A stretch of DNA of 64,000 nt. It comes from Timema cristinae (Eukaryota; Arthropoda; Insecta; Phasmatodea; Timematidae). The stretch lies in contig JBCFYV010011172.1 of the NCBI GenBank assembly GCA_039000515.1, positions 72,303,941-72,367,940 of the forward strand, given 5' to 3'. How positions within the stretch are numbered: position 1 is the stretch's first letter; the number at the start of each line of letters is the position of its first letter. The notes under the pieces were generated by a model, which was not told the DNA's origin, made no database searches, and was given only the letters and a program-made list of their open reading frames with translations. Position numbers and translations under genes: made by a program. Positions 45,690-57,737 of this stretch are shown here, piece after piece.

Positions 45690-46840
45690 ATACTTTATTA
45701 CTTTCTCATATAAGAGATAGTATTGTGATCGTGAAAATAATAATTGATCTCGATATTATGACACATTTTTACGTTCTATGAGAACACGAACCCAAAATTC
45801 TATCAGGCTGCTCCTGACCATGGATCCAAAATGATTTAATGGATTTTGTTCAAACTAGATAGTTATATTTAATATACCACACAACTTTTTATTTACCTTA
45901 GCCCTTCCACTAAGGGTAGTTTACTGATTTTTTGTTTGTTTTAATTTCAATTATTTCAAAAATGGCTCTCCCGGTTTTGTTTAAAATGCATATCTACGAT
46001 TTGTTTGTTATGACATATAGCATTATATAATTGATCTTTGGGTAAAAAGTCGTTGAAGGGTAATTTACTGATGACTGATTTTTCAAAAACTTGAAATATT
46101 AAAAAAATTGCCATAACGATTTGGTTCCAAATGGGTATCTTGGGAATGTGTATTAAATAGCCAAGCTATTATATTTGTTAGTTATGGCTATATATGCTTC
46201 TAAATAACATGTCCTTTTAAATTGAAAAATAACACCTAGACACAGGAATTGAACCCGAAACCTTTGACTAAGTATTCCATTGCTCTAACCACTGAGCTAT
46301 CCGGGAGTCATCCCGTAACCGCGCCCTTAACTAATTTGAATATTTTAAAAAACAGCTTTAGTGATTTGGTTCAAAATTGGTATCGGAAGACAATTTAAAA
46401 TAACAATAATAATGTGTCTTTATTTATCTAAAATAAATTAAAGGTAGTTTAGTCACAATAAATTACAGAAAATTCTAATATTTTGGAAATTGATCTTGAA
46501 AATTGAATTCAAAATGGGAATCCGTGAATAGTTTTTCATGATAAATAAGAATGCGTTTTTATTTTTACAGTAAAAAGTAATTTTAGGGTAATTTACAAAT
46601 ATATTTTGGAAAATTTGAATTTTGTTAAATATATTTGAACGATTTGGTTTAAAAGTTATACATTATATTATAAAGATTGATTATTGTGTGATTAACAAGA
46701 TGATATGTTTGTTTTATGAGTAAAACTTATTTGAAGGTAGTTTACTAAAAAACCTATTTTTGAAAATTTTCTTAGAAGCTATAATACATTCATAATATGA
46801 TAAAGTTTGTGCTATTGTGTCGTACCATTTATTTGTTGTT
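45690..46840 (+). repeat. R1 dispersed repeat with ~145-bp internal period
   Basis: Starts TTACTTTCTCATATAAGAGA and TAGTATTGTGATCGTGAAAA; ends CATAATATGATAAAGTTTGT and GTGTCGTACCATTTATTTG. The internal motif AAGGGTAgTTTACTGA recurs at 45911, 46055, 46441, 46584 and 46733. Steps are 144, 386, 143 and 149 bp; the long step fits two periods plus the ~95-bp tRNA-derived insert. Confidence 0.65.
46224..46312 (-). repeat. tRNA-derived element (family C)
   Basis: On the minus strand CCCGGATAGCTCAGTGGTTA (A box), then GGGTTCAATTCCTGTGTCTA (B box) and AGGTGTTATTTTTCAATTT. Close to 4565-4665. The D-arm and GTTCAA block resemble tRNA-Lys. Position inside R1 suggests insertion. Confidence 0.6.
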
Positions 46841-47214
46841 GTTGTTGTTGTTGAAACTATAGTTAAACATTCCTTAGTTCCAAGCTAACCTCATTATGTT
46901 GTGGTTATGTTCCTTCAGGTCTCATGTGTGTTTTGCATCTTTTTCCTAGTTCAAACATATACTACTTAAGTTTTGTTTTTAACGATATTTAATAGAACTA
47001 GTTTTAAATTTATACCAGTAATGTTTTTAGTTATTTAATCAGTTCGTTTGGTTGCACATTTTGTAAAATATGCAAATTACAGCGTCATCCACATTCATGG
47101 ACATCACGTGTTCACTTTTAAGAAGCTATAAAAATAAAACCATCTGTTCCTGAGCCTTTTGATATCCCTACTTAGAATCTGTTTTCACCTGTCTGAATGA
47201 TTTATCTTTGAATG
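46841..47214. other. No gene seen
   Basis: TTG repeats at about 46830-46850; otherwise nothing supportable. Confidence 0.35.
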
Positions 47215-47337
47215 TATTTTAATAGAATGCCAGGCCTCCACCGTGGTTCGGATTCCACGTTAAACTGTAGGTCCTTCATTTCATCTCACTATCACCCTAC
47301 CATTACATATTAGCGTAAAGTGCGTATAACCCGAACG

Positions 47338-47373
<36 letters not shown>

Positions 47374-47640
47374 TGGTGACCTGGTGGTCTAGGGGTAAGG
47401 TGTCAGACTTCTGTGCCAGGGGTCTGGGGTTCAATCCTCGGTCCCGGCAAAGATTTATCTGATTACCAAACCCTTCCTTCACCTCTGACAAGACATCTTG
47501 TGAATGTGGGGAATGCCAGGCCTCCACCGTGGTTCGGATTCCACGTTAAACTGTAGGTCCTTCATTTCATCTCACAATCACCCTACCATTACACATTAGC
47601 GTAAGTGCGTATAACCCGAACGGGTAGTAAGACGCGGTGC

Positions 47641-47682
<42 letters not shown>

Positions 47683-47694
47683 TTTTAATAGAAT
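47215..47694 (+). mobile_element. Two SINE-A copies nested in one target duplication
   Basis: A 5'-truncated SINE-A (from 47229, body and tail) ends in a TAA run (47336-47371). A full SINE-A follows directly (head from 47375, tail to about 47640, then a second TAA run to 47680). A single 14-bp duplication TATTTTAATAGAAT flanks the whole block at 47215-47228 and 47681-47694. The second copy therefore entered the tail of the first, or both arrived as a dimer. Confidence 0.92.
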
Positions 47695-47960
47695 TTTAAC
47701 TAATTATATGAGACAATAGTTATAGAAAAAAATGGTTCTTGCGTAGGCTATGATATATTATAATAATCATCAATTATCTTGTGAACATATTTAAAATATA
47801 CGTATAGCAGGAAAATTTATCGTCGTAATTCATAGTTTATTCATCTATTTGACCTGTTACATACTTGGTCCTTTTTGTGGTGACTCGACTATGTACGACG
47901 CGGAATTTTATCGACGTTTAAACGCTACTTTATTAACGGTTTAATTCGCCTGATAAAGGA

Positions 47961-48240
47961 TGTAATAAACCGCTTCGGTGGCCGCATGGTCTAAGGCGTC
48001 GTTCTCTAAATAGACTGACTGCCGATGACGGGGCGATCGGGATTCGATCCCGGTTGGGTGTACTGAGGTGTTTTTTTTCTAAATGGTGTTCCGCTCTCTC
48101 TCTCTCTCTCTCCACGCAAATGCGGATATATTTATTCTAGATTCAACCTTATTAATCCCTAGCACATTAGAGTAAATCAGTAAATAGGGGTACAATCCTA
48201 ACGTGTAGTAAGATGCTCTGCAAAAAAAAATAGTGTAATA
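47961..48240 (+). mobile_element. SINE-B, well preserved, poly(A) end
   Basis: Head CCGCTTCGGTGGCCGCATGG and TCTAAGGCGTCG, B box GGGATTCGATCCCGG, body with a TC run (48093-48112), decayed tail (CAATCCTAACGTGTAGTAAG), A9. A 7-bp duplication TGTAATA is at 47961-47967 and 48234-48240. A good model for the head, which has a long variable arm like tRNA-Leu or tRNA-Ser. Confidence 0.85.
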
Positions 48241-49024
48241 CCCCTGGGGGCGAAACCCAATGTCAAGGTGCTGAATTACACGTGTTGCTGTCTCAGGTTA
48301 CCGAAGCGCCGTGTTCAGTTACAGATTTCCTTAAATTAATCGTTATTTAAGAAGGGGTTTGTTATTTATAAATATGGATTATGTCAACCTAAGGAATTAG
48401 AAACATTCCATTCCATGTTTTATAATTTTTTCTAAAAGTCATGAAAAGGTAAAACTAGTGCCCTATAAAGGAAATGGTTCGTTAAATGTCTCATTTCTGA
48501 GATCAAAGTAAATTGTTGGAAACATATATCTAGCCTTCCTCAGGCAATTCAGATATTTTTACTTTAACAAGGTAACGAGAGAAAATTCCAAGATAACGTA
48601 CTTTCTCAAACAAATTATCATATTTTTAACAGGGCTACGATAGTTTTAGTGGTTTGAAACTTCAGAACTACCATTCCCATAAGAACTAGAGCAGTGGGAG
48701 GATATTTCATTTCAAGTAGTAGGACTCCGTTGTATTCTAATGTCCCGTTGTCGATATGCCCCTGTGCGAGACTATTGGTGCTTGTCAATGACATGAATAG
48801 CCGCTAGCAAGCAGTACAGTATGCGTGTAGGACTAGTCTCGCCTCTTGTTGGGTGGAGTGATCGAAACAGGAAGGGGAGAGATGGGGAAGGGGGGGCTCA
48901 CAGGTCTCTACTTTTAATGGAGATTCACACGTTTGCGAAACGTAATCACGTGACGATCTCTAAACCAATCATAAGATCTCTGCCCAATTTATGTAAGCTG
49001 CTCTGCTCTCGTTCAACTATACCC
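48241..49024. other. No gene seen
   Basis: An open frame at 48821-49027 has no recognised domain. Confidence 0.35.
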
Positions 49025-49245
49025 TGATTTTGATTGGAAGAATAATTTAGAAAATTCAAATATATTTTATTATGGCCAACATTGATAACATGTTACTATT
49101 ATCATGTGTTATTATATAGGTATTTATAAAATCTATCAAACGTGACAGCTGCAGATAACATGACTAAAGTGGTATATGAATATATTTTTAAAACTTAAGT
49201 CACTTTCAGATACTGTTCTTCCTACCAGAATCAAGGTACAGCTTT
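49025..49245 (+). repeat. R2 dispersed repeat
   Basis: Closest to 12410-12640: TTTTGATTGGAAGAA, TGGCCAACATTGATAA, GTGACAGCTGCAGATAACAT and GTTCTTCCTACCAGAATC in the same order. Confidence 0.6.
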
Positions 49246-50124
49246 GCCTTGCCAGAAATGCTTGTTCTAATGCTTACAGAAGGGAAGCATGGAGCTATAC
49301 TTTAGGTCATACCATGATTTTGATTACTAATTAATTAACAGGTTGGGTTGTTGCGTTTCGAGAGGTATATATAAAAGAAAAATTGATTAGTGGACACAAA
49401 CTAAAATCGTAAGTATGGGATGAGTTCTAAAGCTGTTTGCTGCTGACACATTATTCTACGGGAACTAAAGCCGGCGACACGAGGGTCGCTGATGATTACA
49501 TCTTTCTTATCCGAGCAGGGCTTTGGGACGTTGTCTGTAGCATGAGGAATCCTCCTGGGCCGATCACAAAGTTCCCAAAACTCTGGGTGAGAGGATTGAT
49601 GGGTCTAGGCAGCCTCTCTTAGAAGGGCTGTGAAATATTCGGAAGTGGTCCTTGATGTTTATTATATCCAGGTCTTTATGCATATTCTCATTGGTGACGT
49701 ATCAGGGTGCGTCATAAATTGTTCTCAGGCATCGTTTATGGAATATCTTCGTCTTTTACATATGCATGGCTGCCGTTTGTTCCTGTGCAGGTAAAAAATA
49801 GTCTAGGATTGGCCTGAGTAGTTTAGTTACTAGTACAGTGCCAGACCTTTCCTCATGGACAGGACTCCAACTAGTTTCAGCTTGAATGATATTGGTCGAA
49901 ATACACTACTTGATAGACCCATTAAAATTTATAAACCAGCCGATTAAAATCAGTGCGCATGCGCTGCAGAGTTTGAGACAAGCAGTAACATTCGTTGACT
50001 GTCGCAACACACATTGCTTCTTCACTCAAACAGATGCTATTTTCTGCGAATTTGTGAATCAAGCTTTAGTTTGAGCTTGGTCCGCTTTGCACCTCAATGA
50101 TGTGGTTGGGAGAGCCAATAAACG
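49246..50124. other. No gene seen
   Basis: Short open frames at 49437-49622 and 49886-50074 have no domain I recognise. Confidence 0.35.
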
Positions 50125-50350
50125 TTCACAACCAATTGTAAGATTTCTTTGGTTGGAAATAACTTTTAGAAAATACTAACTTGCTGACAACATCGATAGC
50201 ATTTTACTTTATTAGTAATATTATGCCATAGGTATTGATACTACGCATCAACCATGACGGCTGCAGATCACACAGCCCTAGGCATTAATAAATGAAAATG
50301 GATTCGGTAACTTTTATAACTGCAAAAAAAGATTTTCGCTTCTAATTTGT
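50125..50350 (+). repeat. R2 dispersed repeat, diverged
   Basis: TTTGGTTGGAAATAACTTTT, GCTGACAACATCGATAGCAT, ATAGGTATTGATACTACGCA and ATGACGGCTGCAGATCACAC follow the R2 order. Confidence 0.5.
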
Positions 50351-51225
50351 TTGTGCTAAAAGGAGCAGTCTTACTTTGATGGACTACACCATAGCCATAT
50401 CTTAAAACATTAGTCTTATTGAAACCATTCAAAGTAAGCGTTCTACCTTTGAGGATAAGGGTAGGATACATTCCTGTCGTCTTGGGGATTGCTATGCCAC
50501 TCAACTAAGTCTGAATTCTATTGCTGACGAACGTTTGAATAAAGATTAATTGCTTAGTATCTCAATAACCCTTACGCACTGACGATGTTTTCATAGTTAA
50601 TTCAATAGCAAAACTCGTACTGAAATAATGATGGTAACTATCAAGAAATAACCAGTTCCGTGTACACATTGAAATATATTAAATGCGTTTAAGAGGTAAT
50701 TGTTTTCACCCTTGTTTTGAGAGTAGTAATTTAATGTTACAAGCACGGATGAAAATATTTAAAAAAAAGTTTATGTGTTCATAAGTCAAAAGTTCAATGC
50801 CTATATTTTGAACTAATCTCACATATTTTTAAAATTATGAATACAGCTATGTAATACATTTAATTAAAACTCCTCTCAAATTCGTTTTCAAAACAAAGAT
50901 ATTCCGTTTTATTTTTGTTTGAAAGACAAGGAAATCTGTTCAATTTACTAATGTATAGATAGTGTATCCCTTTTCCGCATATGTTTGTACTTTTAACACC
51001 GCTGTTAACTTCTGGTAAGACTCAAGGAAAGCCATAATGCAGACACACTGCAAGCTAATGTACACTAAACACTCACAGTAAAAATAAAAACCCACTAACT
51101 ACTGAAAAAAAAACCCCATCAACATCAGAGCTTCTTTAAAACAAAACAATACAATCTCCACTATGATGGGAGTGAGTTGATCGGTGTTTCCACGATGATA
51201 GTTGAGGTGTTCGATAGTACTATTA
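50351..51225. other. No gene seen
   Basis: AT-rich; a minus-strand open frame (50268-50504) is not convincing. Confidence 0.35.
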
Positions 51226-51294
51226 TCACTATCACCACTGTCTGGCCATTTCACTGCTATCACTATCGCCAATGTCTCGTCAGTTTGACTGCTA

Positions 51295-51359
<65 letters not shown>

Positions 51360-52268
51360 GCACCGCGTCTTACTACCCGTTCGGGTTATACGCACTTACG
51401 CTAATGTATAATGGTAAAGTGATTGTGAGATGAAATGAAGGACCTACAGTTTAACGTGGAATCCGAACCACGGTGGAGGCCTGGAATTCCTCACATTCAC
51501 ATGTTGTGATTAATACACATCTTGTCAGAGGTGAAGGAAGGGTTTGGTAATCAGATAAATCTGTGCCGGGACCGAGGATTGAACCCCGACCGCCAGCACA
51601 GAAGTCCGACACCTTACCCCTAGACCACCAGGTCACCATTGACTGCTATAACTATCGCCAATGTCTCGTCAGTTGACTGTTATAACTATCGCCAATGTCG
51701 AGCCACTTGACTGCTATCACTATCGCCAATGTTTGGCCAGTTGACTGCTATCACTATCACCACTGTCTGGTCAGTTGACTGCTATCACTATCGCCAATGT
51801 TTGGCCAGTTGACTACTATCACCACTGTCTGGCCATTTCACTGCTATCACTATCGCCAATGTCTGGCCAGTTGACTGCTATCACTATCGCCAATGTCTGG
51901 CCAGTTGACCGCTATCACTATCGCCAATGTCTCGTCAGTTGACTGCTTTCACTATCACTAATGTTTGGCCAGTTGACTGATATCACTATCGCCAATGTCT
52001 GGCCAGTTGACCGCTATCACTATCGCCAATGTCTTGTCAGTTGACTACTTTCACTATCACTAATGTTTGGCCAGTTGACTGCTATCACTATCGCCAATGT
52101 TTGGCCAGTTGACTGCTATCACTATCGCCAATGTCTCTTCAGTTGACTGCTATCCTATTGCCAATGTCTGGCCAGTTGACTGCTATCACTATCGCCAATG
52201 TTTGGCCAGTTGACTGCTATCACTATCGCCAATGTCTGGCCAGTTGACTGCTATCACTATCGTCACTG
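51226..52268. repeat. 34-bp tandem repeat, split by SINE-A
   Basis: The unit is GACTGCTATCACTATCGCCA plus ATGTCTGGCCAGTT. About two units lie left of the SINE-A (51226-51295) and about 18 right of it (51639-52268). Variants: CTCGTC, TTGGCC, ACCGC, one 6-bp-short unit. Confidence 0.93.
51285..51649 (-). mobile_element. SINE-A, full length, in the 34-bp array
   Basis: A long ATT-repeat tail (51296-51358), tail stem, body, B box and head on the minus strand. TTGACTGCTAT occurs at 51285-51295 and 51639-51649; because the target is itself repeated, this duplication is less certain than others. The body carries the TGTGATTAATACAC insert shared with the copy in Tigger. Confidence 0.9.
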
Positions 52269-52337
52269 CCTTGCGATTGCAATAATAACAGTAAAACATT
52301 GATAGCGTGCTTAGATGAGAGTATAATGATAGTTGCT

Positions 52338-52360
52338 ATCGTGATAGTAACTATCACGAT
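52338..52360. repeat. Perfect short palindrome
   Basis: ATCGTGATAGT (52338-52348) and ACTATCACGAT (52350-52360) are complementary with a 1-base centre. It sits about 70 bp beyond the 34-bp array and uses the same CTATCAC words. Confidence 0.7.
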
Positions 52361-54130
52361 TTAATATCGTCGTTAAAACTATCCTTAATGGCCACCATGA
52401 TTGTTGGATGTACAGACGTTAGTAGTGGATTTCTAATGAAATAAGTACGGAAACATCGCCCGTGTGTATGGGACATTAGGGGGAGGGCTGTCCTAGACAA
52501 TATCCTGGTTTCAACGGAGTTAAAATTGGGAAGAAAACCCTCCAGCTTCACTGAATTGCTTAGGGATTGAAGATGAACTGTTTTGAAACGCAAACTAGGG
52601 TGAGTTTATATTCTCATTTCGGCCCTGGGTTCCTTTCAATTTGTGCTTTGCCTATCCTGGCTTCCCCTACAGGGGTCGCAGGTAGCACCTTGCTTTACAC
52701 ACAGCTATAAGTCCAATAGACGGATGATCTTATGAACCAGGCTTATTAATTACATAATTTTCACGTATTTATGTTTTATTGCAGATTGTATTAACAGGTA
52801 GCAAAAAATGCAAATCTTGGAACAAGCAGTCAATGATAGGCGCCGTAAAGGTTCCCTAATATATCTCAAAGACATTAAATGTACCTAAAGCAGGGATCGC
52901 CGAACTCATTTAGTGTAGTTGTTTCTTTCAGTTCCATTTCTAATGAAGAACCATCTTCCTAAAAGTGTTGCTTGTTAAAACTGGATAGTTCAATGCGATT
53001 GACTATGAAAGGATATGAAACAATATTTTTAAAAAATTCAGCACTTTTTAAAATATCTGAACCGCGATCTCAAATTGAAACGTATTTTACTACGGCTACT
53101 TAGAGTAGGGCTTGGAATTTCTATATCTATCAAGATTATCTTTAAAACAAGGGAACGGTTTGGTGTTTCCTCGGCCGAGGTTAATCTCCCAGATCTCACG
53201 TTTTTTGGCAAACATCTGTTGATCAGATTGTATTCCCTTAGATCCATGTCCAATCCTGAAGTTGAATATTAAATCCATTGAGTTTTTATGTGACGTTTAG
53301 CAGAAACGTGAAATCCCACAGCCATTCAAACTCTTCAACTTGATGAAGAGTGCAATACGTTTCTTGGAAAACTCAACTATTGCAAGAATCAACTCATTAA
53401 AATTATGGAAAATCCTTCCTTTGCACAACCAGCGTATTTCTGAATGGATCAGGCAGTTTCCATACGGACAATTCAGCTGATATGTCGGGGTTTTGAACAA
53501 GTATCGTTGAAGAACATGAGCCCCCTCATGGTTGACACTCTTACGACAAGCCTCCGGACCTCATTGAATTTTAAAAACATGGCAGACGCTGTTTGATGGT
53601 GAAAAATACAATGGTGAGAATCAAAGGGCGGAAAACTTTAAACTTTCTGGCATAAAACAATCCACAATCGAGAGGACTAAAATCTCACCCACTATAATAC
53701 AGTAATACCCAAAAGGGTGTTAATAGGAATATTCTTAGAAGAAATGTTTTGCACTTACCGGTAGTGCGTACTTTTAGGAGAACAATTTTCATAAGCTCTT
53801 CGTCGAAAAAAAAAATCGTTATAAACCAACCTTACAAATACAGATAACTGAGATGCGTCACTCACGTCGTCATCAAGCTGAAGTGAGAAACTACATCATT
53901 TATCCAAATCGCTTTTCAACCGCATCTGAAGGGAAATCCTTGTCTTTCGCCAAATAAGTTGTTTTTAATATCGTTCAACGTTACCTTTCTTGCCTACAGA
54001 GACACTTACCTTGCCCAATACATATTTTCCCTCAGCTTCTGTGAACAAGTATTTAGCTTCTCATTCACAGTGGAATTGAGCTTGCATCCAATACTTCAAA
54101 TACACGTATTAGTGAGTTAATCCACGTACT
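52361..54130. other. No supported gene
   Basis: 53040-53500 has open frames on both strands (53038-53253 minus, 53075-53272 plus, 53297-53500 minus), none with recognised motifs or convincing splice sites. The rest is AT-rich. Confidence 0.35.
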
Positions 54131-54133
54131 TCT

Positions 54134-54290
54134 TAAGGTAATTCATGTCGGGAGTTAAACCCGAGAACCCTGACTGTAATAGGTGGACACGCTGCTCTTT
54201 CTACTTTCGATTATTCCCGGAATCGAAACTGGAATCCCTGGACCACCAGGTGGACACATTACCAACTGAAGTGGTTTGTATAGAAAAGAG
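54134..54290 (-). repeat. tRNA-like fragments
   Basis: GGAGTTAAACCCGAGAACCC and GGAATCGAAACTGGAATCCC (plus-strand reading) resemble inverted B-box regions, each with nearby A-box-like sequence. Probably decayed SINE heads. Confidence 0.3.
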
Positions 54291-54299
54291 GAACAACTA

Positions 54300-54660
54300 A
54301 GTGAGGGTAACATCTCCGGGTCGGGTGGACGTCAGAGGTATAGGGGGAGAGGGAGTGGAGATATGTGAGGTGAGGTGAGGTAGAGGAAGCCATCCACTAA
54401 TCAAGTAAGGATCTGCTCATTTCAATCCTTTTTTACCACAAGCAGCTATAGCTATGTTGGTAATCATTAATATGCACGCCTTCAGAGTGATTTGCGCCCA
54501 TGAGGTTGGCAGCCCTTGATACTCTAGGATAATTAGTGACTGTGAGGTTGGTAGCATTAATCACTACCATGGTAACCATACTATACCAAAATTCTCATTA
54601 TAGCTATGGGGTAATCAATTAAATCATTGCTAACCCTCCTAAAAATAAGCTTTCTTGATC
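54300..54660. other. No gene seen
   Basis: A GA-rich patch at 54335-54385 (GTGAGGTGAGGTGAGG) and otherwise unstructured sequence. Confidence 0.35.
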
Positions 54661-54664
54661 CGCC

Positions 54665-55965
54665 ACCTACTCACTACGAGGAAAATCAATGTTATTCTTA
54701 TGGGAAAACGTGATCCTCCTCTGGAGTGAGGATGATCAATGTTAGTCTTATGAAAGAAAGTGATCCTCCTCCGGAGTGAGGATTATCAATGTTAATCTTA
54801 TGGGAGAAAGTGATCCTCCTCCGGAGTGAGGATTATCAATGTTAATCTTATGGGAGAAACGTGATCCTACTCTGGAGTGAGGATGATCAATATTAATCTT
54901 ATGGGAGAAAGTGATCCTCCTCCGGAGTAAGGATGATCAATGTTAATCTTATGTAAGAAAGTGATCCTCCTCCGGAGTGAGGATGATCATTGTTAATCTT
55001 ATGGGAGAACGTGATCCTCCTCCGGAGTGAGGATGATCAATGTTAATCTTATGGGAGAAAGTGATCCTCCTCCGGAGTGAGGATTATCAATATTAATCTT
55101 ATGGGAGAAAATGATCCTCCTCCGGAGTGAAAATTATCAATATTGATCTTATGGGAGAAAGTGATCCTCCTCCGGAGTGAGGATTATCAATATTAATCTT
55201 ATGGGAGAAAGTGATCCTCCTCCGGAGTGAGGATTATCAATGTTAATCTTATGGGAGAAAGTGATCCTCCTCCGGAGAGTGAGGATTATCAATGTTAATC
55301 TTATGGGAGAAAGTGATCCTCCTCGGAGTGAGGATGATCAATGTTAATCTTATGGGAGAAAGTGATCCTCCTCCGGAGTGAAAATTATCAATATTGATCT
55401 TATGGGAGAAAGTGATCCTCCTCCGGAGTAAGGATTATCAATATTAATCTTATGGGAGAAAGTGATCCTTCTCCGGAGTGAGGATTATCAATGTTAATCT
55501 TATGGGAGAAAGTGATCCTCCTCCGGAGTGAGGATTATCAATGTTAATCTTATGGGAGAAAGTGATCCTCCTCCGGAGTGAGGATTATCAATGTTAATCT
55601 TATGGGAGAAAGTGATCCTCCTCCGGAGTGAGGATTATCAATATTAATCTTATGGGAGAAAGTGATCCTCCTCCGGAGTGAGGATTATCAATGTTAATCT
55701 TATGGGAGAAAGTGATCCTCCTCCAGAGTGAGGATGATCATTGATAATCTTATGGGAGAAAGTGATCCTCCTCCAGAGTGAGGATGATCAATGTTAATCT
55801 TATGGGAGAAAGTGATCCTCCTCCGGAGTGAGGATGATCATTGATAATCTTATGGGAGAAAGTGATCCTCCTCCAGAGTGAGGATGATCAATATTAATCT
55901 TATGGGAGAAAGTGATCCTCCTCCGGAGTGAGGATTATCAATTTTAATCTTATGGGAGAAATTGG
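54665..55965. repeat. 50-bp tandem repeat, about 26 copies
   Basis: The unit is GTGATCCTCCTCCGGAGTGA plus GGATTATCAATGTTAATCTT plus ATGGGAGAAA. Each unit has a near-palindrome, ATCCTC-CTCCGGAG-TGAGGAT, centred on CTCCGGAG. GGATGATC and GGATTATC variants alternate in blocks; a 2-bp duplication (GGAGAGTGAGG) marks the unit near 55275. Confidence 0.96.
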
Positions 55966-56430
55966 GCCCAAAACTCCCACTTCATTCACTAATCACAAGT
56001 GTACTTAAAATTGTGTGCATATTTAGTGATTGAAAGGTTAACTTAAAAACTGATTTATTAGTTTATTTTAGTGACGCTTTGAAAATGTAAACTTTTGAAA
56101 GTACTACTGATTAAATTAGTTTGAATTGGTCGAACACTAAATGTAAATATTTTTATTAGGCTGAAATGTGTTAGTAATGAACAGTTATTATTGTAGGACG
56201 AAGAATGTATCCGTGTGTGGAGACAACGTTAGAATAAGCGGTCGGTACAAGAATGTTCTTAAAGTAATTATTTACAAGCCGGCACATCGCACTTTGTTAC
56301 TTGGATAGTAATATCGTGACACTAATAATACAATTTTAATGCGTGTACTTGATTTAAAAAAACTGATGTTGGTATCCTAATTTATCTTATAGGGGCCAAG
56401 AGCAATGACAACCACCGATGAAGGTCTGCA
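55966..56430. other. No gene seen
   Basis: AT-rich flank; nothing supportable. Confidence 0.35.
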
Positions 56431-56655
56431 GGGTATTACTAACAGAATATCGGCTGACTGAGTATATCTAGGGTATTACTGTCGGAATACCGGCTGAGTG
56501 TATCTAGGGTATTATATTGGAATAATGGCTGACTGAGGATCTGTAAGATATTATGTTTGAATACCAGCTGACTCAGGGTCTTTAAGATACGTATTCTGTT
56601 GGAATATAGGCTGATTGAGGATCTTTAAGATACGTATTATGTTGGAATGCGGGTT
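56431..56655. repeat. Degenerate ~40-bp tandem repeat, 6 units
   Basis: Units run on the pattern GGGTATTAnTGTnGGAATA then CnGGCTGACTGAGGATCT, spaced 37-43 bp, starting near 56431. The last units change GGGTATT to AGATACGTATT. Confidence 0.7.
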
Positions 56656-57195
56656 TCCTTGGGACCTCCAAGGGAATCGTCACTAGACAAAGTCCAGCAC
56701 TGGTCCAGAAGTCTACGTGGGGCGGGGGAGCAGATGCTCCACGACACGCAACAATCACAAAGTTAACTTCGGAAGGCTGACTAGAGGTCAACCTGGTTCC
56801 ATCTCGCCTGTCTGGTTGGATGAGTGGTCAGGGAGACGAACTGCAGTTCCAGGAGTAATTGGTTCGTGATAGAAGCAAGTATTCAACATAAATTGGGAAT
56901 TTAGTTTTATTCTCAAGGAAATAACATAGTTAACTTCAGAGAGTTTGAGTCTTATCTCTATTATTAACATTTTTCTCTTGCAATGAACCTGGTTTATAAA
57001 TTTATATTATTTCTTCAAAAGTTAATCTAATACTAGTACTATTATTAGTATTACCGTTATTATTAACATGTAATGTGTTGCTTTTGGTAGTAAATACCAC
57101 GTAGAGCGGTTAATAATCTTCGTGTTAAACACACAAGATAATAAAACTGTGTCACTATTACTTTTTTTTTAAAGTTTTAGAACGGGTTTCTCTAA
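56656..57195. other. No supported gene
   Basis: 56650-56870 is GC-richer with minus-strand open frames (56582-56791, 56788-56970) and no recognised motif. Confidence 0.35.
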
Positions 57196-57737
57196 TCCCA
57201 GGATCACGATCATATTAACTTTAACTTAACATAGAGTTTACTTAAGGTTCACTTATCTTAAGAAAACGTGTGATCACGATTCACGTAACTTAACCTAACA
57301 ACTCAAGGCAAACATCTGCATTCTAGAGTATTTTGATTTGTGATTTGTACTATTTGTAAAGTGACGATCTATGAATTTACTGTTTTCTATAGATATAAAA
57401 ATATTTATTACTAAACATTTTTGATACATTTAGCTTTCCTATTTTAGTTTAATTATTTCGTTTCAATGTCCGCTAACTAGAACTGACGCTAAAGAGTAGA
57501 CCTTGGTCATAAAACCAACAAATTAATTTTTAAATAGCCCTATAAACGTCACTCGCATAATGATTGGATGGCCGGATCCCGTGATACCCTTCATGTAACG
57601 TGAAAGAACTCCCAGGGCATCTATTATGTTAAGTTAACTGCATCGTGATATCTTCAATTCAAAAAACACATGGAGAACCTTTACGTTAAGTTACGTAAGT
57701 CAACCTTAAGTGAACTAAGTTGACCGTGATCCCGGCA
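57196..57737. mobile_element. MITE with TAA flanks, Harbinger-like
   Basis: 542 bp with ends TCCCAGGATCACGATCA and, read from the right, TGCCGGGATCACGGTCA. Both continue into sequence with ACTTAAGGTTCACTTA / ACTTAAGGTTGACTTA. TAA flanks both sides (57193-57195 and 57738-57740). A 3-bp TAA/TTA target suggests PIF/Harbinger. No coding. Confidence 0.65.

Noticed and set aside
53038..53500. Overlapping open frames on both strands
   Set aside because: Mutually overlapping, short, and without motifs or splice context.
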